The notes below the pieces were generated by a model that saw only the letters and a program-made list of their open reading frames with translations, was not told the DNA's origin and made no database searches. A stretch of 64,000 nucleotides of DNA from Cacajao melanocephalus. Its lineage: Eukaryota > Chordata > Mammalia > Primates > Pitheciidae. The DNA is taken from assembly GCA_963573385.1 (NCBI GenBank), contig CAUYLG010033097.1, positions 1 through 64,000 of the forward strand, in the 5' to 3' direction. Shown here in pieces: positions 48,541 to 62,616 of the stretch. A program made the position numbers and the translations under genes. Within the stretch, counting starts at the first letter, position 1; every line of letters begins with the position of its first letter.

Positions 48541-49044
48541 TAGGATCAAGTAAGTTGGTGTGCATGAAAACATCAAGGAGAGTTTAAACTGACATTTCAA
48601 CATAAGTGGGTGGTACCCTGTTAATATTGGCATCTGCACCAGAATAGGGTAGAGGAGTCTGTTTCCGAGTCGTGCGATCAAAGTCTGGAATACCTTGAGA
48701 ATAGCTATAGGGTTTATTGTTCCGTTAATGGCTTTGCAGTAACATTGCTTAGCCTTTTAAACCCATGACCTGTTTTGGTAAAAAAACACAAATCTCATAT
48801 ACTTTTTTAATGCTATTTGAAATATCAGAGTACATTATTAGGAACAAACTTGAATCATCTACAATCCCTTAAAGAGATGTCTCCTTGCTAGTCCGACCCA
48901 CACTGTCATATTGAGCATGGCTGCTCTGAGGTAAATCCTGAGGTGACAGCCAGAGTGCCCCCAGAGGCTTCTGGGTATCCCACAGTGATGCAGTCACAAC
49001 ATGCCCTTTAAGATCTCTTTGGACCAACCTCAAGTTCACAGAAT
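48541..49044. other. Unassigned sequence
   Basis: No recognised element or gene. Confidence 0.45.
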
Positions 49045-49150
49045 GCCAGAGCTGCAAGGTTCATCTGAGGCTCAGAGGTATAAGTGATGGCCTTAGAGTC
49101 TCACAGCCAGTGTGGGACAAGGTTGGAGCTAGTGTCATTGGTCTCATTGA
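49045..49150 (-). mobile_element. MIR-like SINE fragment
   Basis: 'catctgaggctcagaggtat', 'gagtctcacagccagtgtgg' and 'acaaggttggagctagtg' resemble the reverse MIR core. Confidence 0.6.
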
Positions 49151-50309
49151 CCTGCTTGTTCCTGTTAGGAAATAGTTTTCTTCAAGGTTGGAGCAATTTC
49201 TTTCTCTCTTGTGGCTCCAAGTTCCAAATTCCAATCCCCTGAAGACACCAGGGTGTCTCAAGCTGCCCTGGGATTTGGGGTAATGGGTCACGGGGCCATC
49301 AGTGTCTGGGAGACAGACAGTTACCAAACGTGCATAATTTGAGGCTCTCTGGCTCAGCTGGTGGAAACATTTAACACATAATCTGTTAGAAAGGGTCATG
49401 TCTTCATCTTCAAGATAGCTAAAATATTATGTAAAAAAAAAATTACATCTTCACCTTTTCCCTCAGTTCCTTCTTCTTGGCAAGTGGGCGGAGGGGGAGC
49501 AGTTAACATGTGCTTGGGCCAGAAAATCTTGTAATCCTTTTCCCAAATCTGCACGTATCTATTTATAACATGCCCTGGGATCTTCCTCACAAAGCCCACA
49601 AAGTCATAAGCTAGTTTTCCATAGTAGTCAAGCCCTCATTTCTCCTCTTGAATTTAGCTAAGTGAGGCTCTTTAGTAGTAAAATTACAAGGAGAATTCAA
49701 ACAAAGAACAAGGAAAGAAATGAGCTGGAATTCTTAGAATGCAACTCTAGGGCTAATTTGCATAGTTCTGATAGTTACAGCTCCTAAAGCTTAACTTGAA
49801 AAGCGACAAGGACAGATAAATCCCTACAACATACATACTATTTGTCGATTTGTATGTTTGCTGTTATGTAAAAGACATTTACTTTGCCATGACAGATGAG
49901 TTAAAATAATTGGGAAGGCTTTTGAACACTTTAATTGTGTAGGAAGAACTCACCCCTTCTGTTTACCTGAATTTGTTTGGCAGAGGTTTCAAGGGATCCT
50001 ACGTAGTTGCACTAAGAGTGATTTCCAGAGCAAATGCCTTTGGGGTCAAGTAGGAAAATATATAGGAGTAAAATGAGTGAAGCAGGTTGATTGTCATTCA
50101 ATGGAGCAAGTGGATTATGCATGTCCTACCTACATTTTGTTGCATGGAATTTTTAATAAGTCCCATGCAGGCTACATAATATGTGTACTTTGCCCAAGAG
50201 TGGTCTGTTGCTTTCTCCTTCTATTTGGTGATGTGAATGCCCTTTTTTCCTTTTTCTCTCCCTTAGCCAAATAGAAACATGACAAAGTGGTTATGGACAT
50301 GGATACGAG
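49151..50309. other. Unassigned sequence
   Basis: No recognised transposon or gene. A 112-codon minus-strand frame at 49061-49399 overlaps the MIR-like scrap and is not supported. Confidence 0.45.
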
Positions 50310-50418
50310 AATGAACCCTCTCTGAGACTCAGTTTTGATCATTTGTAAAGGGGCAGGCAGGAAGACTGTGTGAGACTTAGATGGGTGCCAGGCTCACGTA
50401 AAACACCGTGTATGTGTT
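50310..50418 (+). mobile_element. MIR SINE fragment
   Basis: 'ctctctgagactcagttttg' and 'atcatttgtaaaggggcagg' match the plus-strand MIR core. Confidence 0.7.
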
Positions 50419-50569
50419 TTATGACTAATTCATTATCAGTTGGTTAATTTCCAAGCTCCTCTCCTGTTCCAGGTATTGTACTGGCTTAACTGGGAGCTCT
50501 GTCAATGGATTTGATTTGAATCTTTTGATTAAAGGAAGTAGAGGAATGAAGAACGAATATTTTTTTGCC

Positions 50570-50750
50570 TTTTAAGTGCTGGACATTATGTGATGGGCTT
50601 TTCAAACATTATTTGATATATTCTTCAAACAACTTGGAGATTTTTTAAATGCTTGCTGATGGGGGATCAGACTGCCTCAAGGTAACACAGCCATAAGTAG
50701 TAGGGCTCAGGTTTGGTTTGAATCCAGACTTGACTCTGCCTAGAGCTGTG
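50570..50750 (-). mobile_element. MIR SINE
   Basis: Reverse MIR: 'aagtgctggacattatgtga', 'ctcaaggtaacacagccata' and 'ggtttgaatccagacttgac'. Confidence 0.86.
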
Positions 50751-50756
50751 GCTTTT

Positions 50757-50812
50757 CAATCAATCAATCAATCTATCTATCTATCTATCTCTCTAGAAAG
50801 AGAGAGAGATAG
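50757..50812. repeat. Compound microsatellite (TCAA)n(TATC)n with a GA tract
   Basis: Lies between the left target-site duplication and the T-run of the following Alu, so it is best read as the mutated Alu tail. Confidence 0.95.
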
Positions 50813-50815
50813 ATG

Positions 50816-51103
<288 letters not shown>

Positions 51104-51369
51104 TGGATTTTCAATAATTACAGCGTCTAAAATGAGAGCCGATGAGGCTTTTGTGGCTGCTCACACATGAGCCACTCCCAATGATGGCCCTGGGCTGGCC
51201 CTGGACTTGGCCTTGTGTCCTTCTCAAGGGAGGGCCCAAGCTCCACCACCAATCACTTATGATTGCCGTGAGAAAGGAAAACTACTCCCACCTGGGAATG
51301 TTCTCAGCTGCCTCAAGGGGAATCTTCACCAGCATCACAACCACTTCCATGGTATAGATAAGATATAGC

Positions 51370-52070
51370 CTCAATTATTAAAAAGTCAAAAAATAAGAGA
51401 TGCTGACAAGGCTGTGGAAAAAAGGAAATGCTTAAACACTGATAGTGGAAATGTAAATTAGTTCAGCCACTGTGGAAAACCATTTGGAGATTTCCCAAAG
51501 AATGTAAAACAGAGCAATGCTTCGACCCAGCAATCCCATTGGATATATATCACTGCATATATATACAAAATAAAATAAATTGCTCTACCAAAAAGACACA
51601 TGCAATCACACGTTCATTGCAGCACTATTAAAAATAGCAGTTACATGGGATCAAGCCAGGTGCCATCAACAGGGGATTGGATAAAGAAAATGTGCTACGT
51701 ATATATATGGAATACTATGCAGCCATAAAAAAGAACAAAATCACATCCTTTGCAGCAACATAGATGTAGCTGAAGGCCATTATCTTAAGCAAATCATCAC
51801 AGCAACAGAAAACCAAATACCTCATGTTCTTTACAAGTGGGAGCTTGTAACATTGGGTATGCATGGACATAAAGATGACAGCAATAGACACCATGGGCTA
51901 CTAGAGAGGGTAGGCAGGGAGAAAGAAAGAGCTGAAAGACTAAACTATTGGGTCATATTTTCCCTCCTTGGGTGATGGAATCTGTATCCTGAATCTCACC
52001 ATCATGCACTATACACATGTAACAAACCTGCACATGTACCTGCTAAATCTAAAAGTTGAATTTTTTTTAA
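51370..52070 (+). mobile_element. 5'-truncated L1 (ORF2 3' end and 3' UTR)
   Basis: Order: 'gctgacaaggctgtggaaaa', 'cgacccagcaatcccattgg', 'ttcattgcagcactattaaa', 'tatggaatactatgcagcca', then 3' UTR 'atgtaacaaacctgcacatg'. More diverged than the L1 at 35 kb; no open frame is retained. Confidence 0.96.
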
Positions 52071-52289
52071 AAGAGATAGCGTTGAGTGAAAAGGAAAGGT
52101 CATAGCCCACCTCTGGTTCTGCTCATGTTTTGCACTTTATCTGCAGAACCAGACTAGCAACCCCTTTCTTCCAAAGCCCTCCTCCCTGCACCCTGCTTCA
52201 ATCCACTGGCATGTTCAGATCTTAGACATTCAGAGCAGGAAGAAACAGTAAAGGCCATTACATGTACTAGCTACCATATACAATCCACT

Positions 52290-52445
52290 TGGTTCCTCCT
52301 GACTATAAGAACCACCAGGAAAACTTGTTCAAAATACACATTCATGGGCCCCACTCCTTAGAAATTCCAATTTAGCAATGCTGGAGAGGGATCCAGAGAT
52401 CTGTATTTTAGCAAATTCTAATGTATATTCAGGTTAGAAACCCAA
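52290..52445. mobile_element. MER5-like hAT DNA transposon fossil
   Basis: 'tataagaaccaccaggaaaa', 'attcatgggccccactcctt' and 'atccagagatctgtatttta' match the interior of the MER5 type. Termini are eroded, so orientation is left open. Confidence 0.68.
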
Positions 52446-54474
52446 TGATTGAACTGATCATTCTAATTTCAAAGAAAAAGAAATTACGTGTTATGCCCAG
52501 GTTCACCCAGGCAGTGAGCATAGTTAGATAAGAACTCAGCATTGTGAGCTTCCTATAGTTTTCCCACCACACAGCATAGCATCCCTTGAACTTTCCAAAA
52601 TGACAAGCTTAAAAGGGGAAACTGACACACTTTTTGAGATGAACATCTTTTTAATGTATGAATGACATTAATTGTAGGATATAAGTCTCAGATTTAAGGA
52701 CTAGGGTGTTTAAAATCAATGCATACAGAAGAACACACAAATACAAACATCTTGATTTCACTCAAGCAGTCTCTGAAACATGTAAATTTCATTTGGCCTG
52801 AATTGAAGCAGTCTCCTAGAGGGTCAAACATGGCCTTTTTGTTATTCCAGGATATTCCAGAGAAAAAAGAAAATTAAAAAATAGATGGTAACCAGATTTT
52901 AAGAATAAAAACCTATTTTCCCTGTTGCAAGGTTATAGTCTCAAGGGAGAAATGGAATAAGTGTGAAGCAAGCCTATTTCAGGAAAAGATTAAACAAAGA
53001 CAGGCGCTGCCTCAGAGTTGTTAGAGTAAAAACATTAGCAGTGGAGCAGCTTAAAAGCATGCCTTATTTTATTAGCATCCACTTCTCTTCTGAAAGGCTA
53101 ATTGTAAGATTTACAGAGCTAATTATCTCTCCAGATTAATATTTATGAATATACAATAGTAAATGTGAGTTCCAAGTGTCGTATTAAGCGTTGGCTTTTC
53201 TTTTCTCTCTTCACACATACAAGCAAACAACAGACATCTCAAGGTGACGTTAATATTCTCTCTATAATGTATGTAAACAGTCATGCTAAATTTTTCTTCC
53301 CAGTTGCTGCCAATTGGTATTTACCCAGCAACTGAAAACTATTTTTAACAGTTAATACCCTTGAAATGTATTGGGACCCTCCTGCAATATGACTAAGAGC
53401 TAGGAAAATCAATTGCATAAAAGATCTCCTAATCAAACAGCAAAGAAAGAGACTTCTCTTTATTGACTCATTTAAACTACATTTTATTAAGACAAAGGAA
53501 CTGTAATCAAAAACACTTTGTTGTTCCTTCTGCACTTGCAATACGGAGCTAATGCCACCTTTATTTCCAAAAACAGAACAAGGTTAAGTATTGCACAAAC
53601 ACTGCACTTCCAAACAAATCCAGGTGTGTTCAGTCCAACACACTCAGCTGAAATCCCAATTTTTGTGTATATACCTTAGCACTTACTTAGCTGATTCTCC
53701 TATCCATATACACCACGAAGTTTCCTTTCTCCATGATCCAAGGTAGAGAAAGGTTTAGAGAGGACAGGAGGGGAAGATAATGGAAGCCAACTTTGATGAC
53801 AAATGAACGGCTGGGGGCCAATCCTGAAACTCTGTGTTTCAGTTTTCTTGTCCACAGCCTTAGGGGTGTTTCTCTAACCCTTCACTTCCAAAACCTCTTA
53901 TGAATTTATTATGTATGAATTAGTAGGAGCATCTTACTGAGAATATTCATTTGCTTCCCACCATTCGAAAAGGGTTCCAAAACCTCAGAAAGGTTAAGGG
54001 CTATTTTACTAGATGACCTCCAAGATCCCTTCCTGTTAAAATTCTCTTTAGTTCTTGCTGTATCCTTGCTGTAATTTTGCTTTAGCAACCCACCCTTTCT
54101 CCTGTGCAAATCGAATGTACTTCTCTCAAAGTTTCCTCCTTCTTAAACTTCAGAATGGCTCTAGTTCAACATCGTAGCCTCCAGCCCCATGGGGCTAGGT
54201 AAATTTAAATCAATTAACACGAACCTTAAAAATTCATTTCCTTCGTCTCACAAGCCACACTTGAAATCATCAACATGTTCCTGTGTCGTTTCTTGTGGTT
54301 ACTACGTGGGACAGCACAGAGAGGGAGCATGTTCATCATCTCAGAAAGTTCTGTTAGATAACATGACATTAAAGGTAGTGGTTCCAATGCTCTCCTTCCA
54401 AGAACTGACATTTTTAGTAAGCTCCCCAAGTGATTCGGATGCAGTGTCTACACATTAAACTGGAGAAACAGGGC
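52446..54474. other. Unassigned repeat-poor sequence
   Basis: About 2 kb without a confident element. A weak MIR-like patch lies at 52470-52550. No domain-bearing frame. Confidence 0.45.
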
Positions 54475-54903
54475 TGTTTAAGCAAACTAAATATGGCCTG
54501 AGAAGGACTCCGGACTTCTATATTTGAGTCCTCGCAGATGAACTGTAACCTAGCTTAATAGGCAGACAAAATTGAGAACCTAATTTAGCAGTATGCACCT
54601 GTAACAATAGCTAAGTCCTGGCCAAAGCCAGAAGCCATACTTCAACCGTTCATACACTGCTGAGCGTTCAAACTGTGTTCAAATAAAGCATACACCAAGC
54701 TGTAACCAATCCAGCCGTTCTGTACCTCACTTCAATTTATGTACGTCATTTCCCTTTTTATTGTCTAGAAATCTTCTTCTACTATGTAGCAGTGCTGGAG
54801 TCTCTGTGAATCTGCTGTGATTCTGGGAGCTGCCTGATTTGCTAATCATTCATTGCTCAATTAAACTCCTTTAAATTTAATTCAGCTGAAGTTTTTCTTT
54901 TAT
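54475..54903 (+). mobile_element. ERV solo LTR of about 430 bp
   Basis: Starts tgtttaagcaaactaaatat, contains 'gccagaagccatacttcaac' and 'gttcaaactgtgttcaaata', a poly(A)-type attaaa near 54860 and ends 'gctgaagtttttctttta'. No internal region. The family is not resolved. Confidence 0.68.
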
Positions 54904-57900
54904 CGGGGCTAAGTCTGGTAGAAGAGGAGCTAAGGACACCCTGACCTCTGATTTCCTGCTCATTTTTAGGTATCTGGTGATGACTGTGTTATCACAGCCC
55001 CGCTAATCGCTCTATCATCAACATCCTAGGTCTTTGTCCAGGAAAGTAGACAGCCTTAGCCTCCTACTGTATTGGAGGTGGAAGGAATCTTCGAGGTTAA
55101 ATAGTCCAAACACTCATTCGCTGCTCGGATCCTTTCTAGATGCCTTTCCAACCTAGTGATCTTGGATGACATACTCTAACAGGAACAGTGATGGAGACAA
55201 AACTCTCAAAGTTGCACACTGGATCTTATAAAAGTCCCCATTACATCCTAGTCTTTCCTTATTTGGGAACATCTCCTGGTATCTTCCACTCCTGGGTTCT
55301 GGCTTTGTCTGATCACAGCTCAGTTCTGACTTTGGGTGTGTGAGGCCAGTGCCAGCCCATCTTTCTTTCATAGGGTCATGTTCTGTAAGTATATTTTACA
55401 GAAGGAAAGAGTTTTTGGAAAATGATAAAAACTTTGATGAGCTGCCTTGGGTGTGACAGGAGAGAAACTGGTCTCTAGCCCTGGCCCGTTAACCTGGTCT
55501 TAAGCTTCACTGGGAGACAGGATTGTCTCACCAGCTGGAACAAAATATAGGCAGCAACTTTAGGCAAACCCTAGAGGACCCATAGATTTTTGCGTTAAAA
55601 TGGTTTTGAACCTTTGAGGCATTGAGAGACCACTTCCTTGGTAGAAAATAATGTTCTGACAGCAGCACTGGTAAGCCTGAATTACTGTCCCCATGGGGCT
55701 CATGGACAATGTAGGTGAGAACAGAAAAAAATGTGAGGGATAAATCATGAGTAACTAGAAAATGCCCTGAGGACACACAGACATAAACAAGGATAAATCT
55801 GATAAACTGACAAATCCTGCAGTTATAAAAGTGGGGAAGAGCAGATAAATAAACTCCAGGTATTGATGGGACCTCATTGGTACCCTTGGTTTGGTGATTC
55901 TAGAGACATACCATTATGTGTCAATCATAATCCTCTTCACACCACTGCACTGCAAGACATTTGGATATTGGAAGACAGCTTTCATTATCCCCCTGTGTCC
56001 TTTCTTCTTCAGGTTTAAGTCTATACTGTTTCTTCTCTTTTTTATGCTACATGGTCTTGGAATTGTTCATTATCTGCTGAACAGATTCCAGCTTGTCCAA
56101 CTCCTCTCATATTGAGAAGTCCAAGACTGAATGTTTTATTCTAGATGTGAGTTGACTGCCCTTCAATAGAAAGAAACCATCATTTCCTTCTTTCTAAATT
56201 CTATACAGTAGTTGTATTAATGCAAATCGGAGATTTTACCATTTTTCAATGAAAGCAGAGACTGGCAGAATACAGAAAGTCATGACCTGGTAGCTCCCAT
56301 TCTTCCCTCTATGTTACCTAATTTTTATCCTATTTTTATGCTTTTAGGGAAAAACATCATGAGATAAAAGCAGCTCCCTAGACCAGCTAGTAGAGCTTAG
56401 AGAATATAAAGAGTACTCAACAATGCTTATTGATTGCTTGAAAGTCTAAGAAAGAATATGCACTACTGAGGAAATTACACATTAAATGCAAAAACAAGGT
56501 TGTTAGCTGGAATTGGAAAGGACTGGGAGAGCTGGTTGGTTAAAAAAAAAAACTAGATAATGTAGAATTTGTTCAACTATAAAGTGAGAAGCCCTGACTC
56601 CATAATCACTAAGTTCCCTTCTTATTCTTAACTTACATATTTCTATGAAAAAAATATAATCTCAAAAAACTGTATCACACATTAGCCAAAATACCATCAG
56701 CCTTTCTGATATCCCAGTTATCTAGGAATATGAGATCTTCACCAAGGACCCATATCCAAAATGTATCTAACAATGGATTTCATCACTGTATTTAAATTTT
56801 GAGAAAACAACAACATTTAAACTTTGTAAGGGACTTGCTATGGAAAAAGTGACATAAACTAGTTAAAATATCCTCCTAGCAGGGATTCATAAGTGTGGGC
56901 CAGTATACTGGAAAATTGGGTCAAGTGGAAATGAAATATGATAGGCAAAGGACCTTGGATTATATAGAGTCAGACAAATGTTCACAGGAATGAGGACATC
57001 TTGGAAATCTTGCTCCTGCTAGATAGAATATGTGACCCTTTTAACCTTAATGTAAGTATTTGTGGCTATCTTAATGGTTACCAAATCATCACATTAGTTA
57101 TTTATTTGATTTTCAAAATAATTTGGAGCTGGCTTTGTTGAATGAGTCTCAGGGTTAGTTTCTTTCCTGCTCAATCCTTCTTCTTGTTGGAGCCTCATGT
57201 GACTACCCTGGTTTGTCTGAATGTGAGAAGTAGACAGTGTGCTCTTTTCCTGTTACTTGTGTTGGTGTGTCAGATTTCCTGAGTACTACTGACACAATCT
57301 CCACCCCTGCCAGAGTGTTTCCTCATCTCTCATTTTGACTGTCATCTCCTATTTGCAATGGTCAATCCAAGTTCCAACACTCTGAACTTCCTGGTAAAAA
57401 TACCCTCTTGACAGTAAAATAGATCAAAATCGGCAATTTTCAACTTGGCTTTCACAGATTGCTCCTTGACTCAAATAATCAGCTACTTCTAAAACTAAAT
57501 ATACAAATTATAGCAAAAGGTGGTACTTTAATATCTGGGGAGCAACTACTAGCAAATTGAATAGGTCCACATCTTTTGTTCAGCTGTGAATACTACACAT
57601 TTGTTAGCTTGTAAACAACACATATATTTCACAGCAACGATTACGTGCAAACATTGACATCCTATCTTTGTCAGGAGATTCCAAATATGTACAATTCACC
57701 AACATTCAAAACACAAAAACAAATTATCTCTGACATTCAGCCAATAATGACTACACTACACTTCGGAATGGTACTATGATCCAAATACATCTATTTTTCT
57801 ACGATTGTAACCTTTTCATGGACAAGAAAGTGAAATTTATAAATGTGTATCGTTCCTTACCATTCACACAATATAGTGTGTGATAATTCTATTAGCTTAT

Positions 57901-58146
57901 TTAGGGTTTCTAAAGTCATTAAGAAATCAATTCACCCATTGACTCAATCATACAGTAAATACTTATCGATTCAATGTAATACAGTTTGTTAAGTCACTTT
58001 ATTGCCTTTTCTCTGATTCTCAGGAGACAGACCTACCAAGAGGAGAATGGCCAAAAGCTTGACATGGAAATACAGTGATCTAGACTCCTTTTTCTCTAAT
58101 GTTTTATAACCTATGCCATGTATCAGTTTCTTAAAATCTTAATTAA
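54904..58146. other. Long repeat-poor unassigned stretch
   Basis: About 3.2 kb without Alu, L1 or LTR. Frames up to 82 codons show no recognisable features. It may include conserved non-coding DNA; this cannot be judged here. Confidence 0.5.
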
Positions 58147-58310
58147 TGAACTGCCAGGAACTTTTAAAATTGTAGGTTTCAATCATTTTGTTTTAAATAC
58201 GAAGAAAGTGAGGCCCAGAAAAATTAAGGACCTTGCCCAAGGTCACACAGTTGGTTAATGATGGAGTCAGAATGCCTAGCTCAGTGGTCTTCTTGGTAAA
58301 CCATATGATA
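58147..58310 (-). mobile_element. MIR SINE
   Basis: Reverse MIR: 'acgaagaaagtgaggcccag', 'aaggaccttgcccaaggtca' and 'cacacagttggttaatgatg'. Confidence 0.9.
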
Positions 58311-60869
58311 GTGTGCAAAGAGGAACAGGTTATGAGCTTAGAAAAGTTAAAAAAAAATTCTTATAGTCATTCCTGGGTCAGTCTATGGAAGAAATAGGAT
58401 CTGGAATCTTCTTTTCAATGAATAATTCTAGATGCAAGCATGGTTAAGAGATTAATGGCAACATTTAACAAACTCTCTCTTGCAAAGTGCACTTATGAAT
58501 TGCGGGAGAGAATAGATCCCTGCCCTCATTTTTCCTTTCTTCTAAAGGTTGTACTTTAGAAGTTTGCCCCTATCTTGATTAATCCAAGAGAGATTATAAG
58601 CTTTTTGAATAGTTTTATCTTGCTAACTTATAGTCTCATTTTAAAGTTTGTATGAAAACATATTTTGCAATATATTATTTTAAGGGAAAAACTTTACTTA
58701 AATACATTTTCCTTGCATCACCACTATTATTGCTGTATAGAGGGAGAAGATAATTTATGGTAATCTTTTTTGAAGTGTTCTTGAATTCCCACATCAGTCC
58801 AGATCTCACACTCTTTGTTATCGGTTCCTGTAAGTCAAACCTCTTTTTTTTTTCCCCATAATTGTTCTATTTTTAAACTATTCCATCAACACCTCACTGT
58901 GTTTTGGAAGTGTGTGTGTGTGTGTGTATTTATTTTTACTCTGCAGCTCCTACTCAAAAACCATTTTGTTTCTCAGATATTTGGAACTTTTATGTATTCC
59001 ATAATATCACATAGTTAATATATCCTAGAAGAGATTAAACATTCCTTTAATGTGTTTTGAAGGTAATAATATGGTACCAAAAGATGAATATTCTTACTAT
59101 TCCAGGGTAACATTGCCTCTATTATGAGACGGTCTATGTTTATCTTCTCTTAAAGATGTGACATTTTCAAGGTGGAGGGAAAGCTTTATATTAGGCCACA
59201 TATGTACGTTTATACATGTATCTAACTATTTCCGAACTCCAAAGGTGTATAACAGCTCAAGGTGCTAAGGCCAATAACAGATGCGCCTCAATGAAAAATG
59301 TGTCTTAAGCAATAACTTAGAACCTATGCTAATCACTAAGGAACTACCCAGACGAAGCCAAAGTGAGGCATCCAGTTCCTATTTATCACAGAGCCTCCAA
59401 CACCTGGATAAAGGCAATGAGTACCATGAAGAGCACTGAAAGACAGTAAGATGCTCATACATACACGTTTCTCCATGAACGTCAATCCTGCATTTTCAGC
59501 CTTCTTAAACCCCAAGATGCAAATCCATAACACTCCTCTGAAGCATTTCATTGGGCTTTGAATTTTACTACGTCTCCATTTGGAAATTCCAAGAAATCCG
59601 AACTTGAAAAAAACTTGTCATCCCTTTACAGCATTTGCTTGTTCATTCATACCATTGTTTCTTCAGTCATTAAACAGAAACATGTTCTTGTGAAGAGAAC
59701 AAAAACGTGTTTTGTTACTAAACTAAAACAGACATTATGTGTAGAGAACTATCAGGCTTTGGCAGATTTCAAAAGCAGGAAATAGAGTTCCTACGTCTTA
59801 AATCCGGAGATTATGATATAGTTGAAGAGTACCAATATGCGTGAGCTAAGCAGCTAATAGATGTGAAAATTAACATTAGCATTAACAACCTAAAGCGTAT
59901 CAAGCATTGGTATGATCGGTGCAAAATGAAATTAGTCTTAGCTCTCATAGGAAGAATTAATGTCAAGATGTGAATGCCTAGAGAGGGTTGGGATCCATGG
60001 AAGGACCGAATCTATTCATGAAACACAAGCAACTAAATCATTCTGTTGAAAAGGGCCAACATAATGAAAGAATATCCTGAGAAAAGCAGGTTTGGGTAAG
60101 CTAGTTATATTTTGGGGCTGGAGAGTGCTTGCATGATACCTTTTCCACTTTGGAGATCAATATTCCAACATGTGCTTCCTTTAGCTTATTCCTCTGATAT
60201 ACAATACCTAAGGATCTCATGAAAGCTGATAAAAAGATTCATTGAAAACAACGGGACCCAAATACCACAAGAAGAACATACAGATTTTCAGTCCTATCAG
60301 GAACAACTGAAGAGCTGATCAAGTGATTTCTCAATCTCGAATTCCTCCCTGCTAAGGAACAAATAATCATGGCCATGGAGGCTCTGTCAATAGCTCTTGT
60401 CCAGTCTAGGTTGATTTCTGTGTGTCCTGAGATTTTCTCATCATTTACTCTAGCCCGACGCAGTTTGCTTCTTGCTTCAGGGCCCCTATCTTAGTCTTTG
60501 CTTATGGACTTTCTCAAACTACAGATTCTGCCTGTCAGTTTCTCTGCTGTGCTCTGAGCCCACTGTTTGGCTGGCTGCATTCTCCTTTGTGTGATTAGTT
60601 TTTTCCTTCTTGGTGCGGTAATAGAAGCGGATATGTAAACCCCTCTGGGTGTAGAATAGCCTCTACCTCTTTGGTTTCCTAAATGAAAGCAAATCTCACT
60701 CTCACTCACATAGGCCTCAGCAGCACCATATTTCAGGTAAAATACAATTAAACATCACACTGCTAAGAGTAACTCCAGTGTTAGTTTGTTTGCTTTATGC
60801 CAGTGACTCTGGATACTCTGGATGATGTACCACATACTGTACAAGTGAATGGGAAGTGGATGAAGAATG
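58311..60869. other. Unassigned repeat-poor stretch
   Basis: No recognised element in about 2.5 kb apart from a short TG tract at about 58911-58926. Confidence 0.48.
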
Positions 60870-61045
60870 AGAGAAGATCAGAGTGGATAGAGCTGGGGAA
60901 GGCAGAGAAAGCACCCTGAAGGAGGTGAATTTTGTGTTAGGTTTTATAGTTTGGTAGAGAGATGGATAATGGATATTTGAAATAAAAGAAATAGCATGGG
61001 TAAAGGTACAATGGTGGGAACACACAAGTCATCCAAGAAAAATTA
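60870..61045 (-). mobile_element. L2 LINE fragment
   Basis: 'ctggggaaggcagagaaagc', 'ctgaaggaggtgaattttgt' and 'atagcatgggtaaaggtaca' resemble the reverse of the L2 coding end. Confidence 0.62.
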
Positions 61046-61829
61046 AGGAAATTGCACAAAAGTAGACTTACTGTTGCGGCACCTATTGGGTGCTTAACAC
61101 AAGTTAAAGTAGACTCCTTCTTCTTTGCCTATCCTCCGGGAAGTCTTCTTATATTAACTAGTAATTTAAGCCTTCTCCGAAGTTGATATCTTCTTTCATG
61201 AGCTTATCTAATGTCAAAACATGTGCCTGAGAAAGATAATATTTATGTTCCCTGGGCTGCATCTTATTTAAAAAAAGGACTCCAAAACTAATCTGGGAAG
61301 ACTTTTATTCCACATTAACAACTAACTTTAGATAGGGGCAATGGGCAGGTAGCTCTCAGCTCTATGCAGTTCTTTAACCCTTAGTCCTTTAATTTCTTTT
61401 ATACCTGAACCCCCCAATTTGGTCTCTAGCTCCCTAGTGGGATGAGGCAGAACTCTTGCAGGTGTGGCTGTGCAAGAAACAGGAAAGCTCTGAGGCTAAA
61501 GACCCAGCCAGATAAAGCAGCAGCTAGATGCCTGAAATGTTCTGTTTTACAGCTTCTGCAAAAAATTCTGAATGCGAAACCTTTTATGTTAGTCCATGAG
61601 ACTGCTGAAATGTCTACTTTGATTTGATTTCAAATCTTTGATATGATTTACTCCTTGAAATCCAGAAGTAATGTCTGCTCATGATTCAGGACCTTGCCAG
61701 GGGTCAAGGATTCCTCTAATGCGATCTTGAAAAATGTTTTTTTGAGTTGTTGAATCTCACTTCGAGTGTCCAACACTCTGAGCACAAACCAATAGTAAAT
61801 TTCCATTTTTCCCCTAATTTGCATGTTAC
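61046..61829. other. Unassigned sequence
   Basis: No recognised element. A 61-codon Arg/Lys-rich frame at 61442-61627 is not supported as a gene. Confidence 0.45.
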
Positions 61830-62318
61830 TTGAGTGAAAATCTTGTTCTTTATAACACTTCTACCTTTTATTGTCTATTCTGCACCGAACCTGTTTTAAT
61901 TGGATGTGTTGACCTAAAAATTTTAACACACGACCTCAGTAGCCAGAGGAAAGCTAAGCTTTCAATTCTTGGAACAGACTGTACATATTTGATGTTAGGT
62001 CAGGCAGAGAAACCACATGGTGAGACAGTAGTCTTTTTACCTGGTGGTGGAACAGGTTATGAATTGGGAAAACAAAAAACTCAAACCCCGACATATTGCA
62101 TAAAACACACTCAACAAAAGAAAAACCTGTCTGGATTAGGTATTTTGCAAATGAAAATTTCTTACATTTCTAGGAGAATAAATGTCCAATACAGAGCAAG
62201 TTTTGTGAGTACTTTATATAAAACATCAATTAACAAAGGACAACTTTGGTTGATAAAGAAAAACAGGTATAACCTAAATGCAAAGCATGGATTAGCTCAG
62301 GCTCCCTCTAGGATTTAG
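61830..62318 (+). other. Orphan 162-codon open frame
   Basis: The longest frame in the window not explained by a recognised transposon. It begins MSENLVLYNTST, contains a Gly-rich FLPGGGTGYELGK near residue 70-82, and is Lys/Gln-rich afterwards. I recognise no domain, signal peptide or membrane segment. A frame of this length is borderline for chance in 64 kb of AT-rich DNA. It may be a remnant of an unlisted retroelement or a chance frame. Confidence 0.25.
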
Positions 62319-62616
62319 ACTGTATTCTAAATTGGGCTTTTGATATATTCTTGTTTATTCAATGTCTAATACCCTTCAAGAATGGGTTAATGAGTAATGT
62401 GTACTCTTGTGATGTTTCATTTATGTTTTGGTTGCCATTATTAGGAGAAACAGGCTCAGTGAAACACCATATTTCTGGGATGGTGATCAATTGCGCTTAT
62501 ATTTATTCCTCCATTGTGAAGGCTGGGTTATTTTCCTTGAAGTTATTAGGTATACTTAGCATTTTTAATAAGAACAACTAAATAAAAAGTCATTTGCTTG
62601 AATTAAAACATTAACA

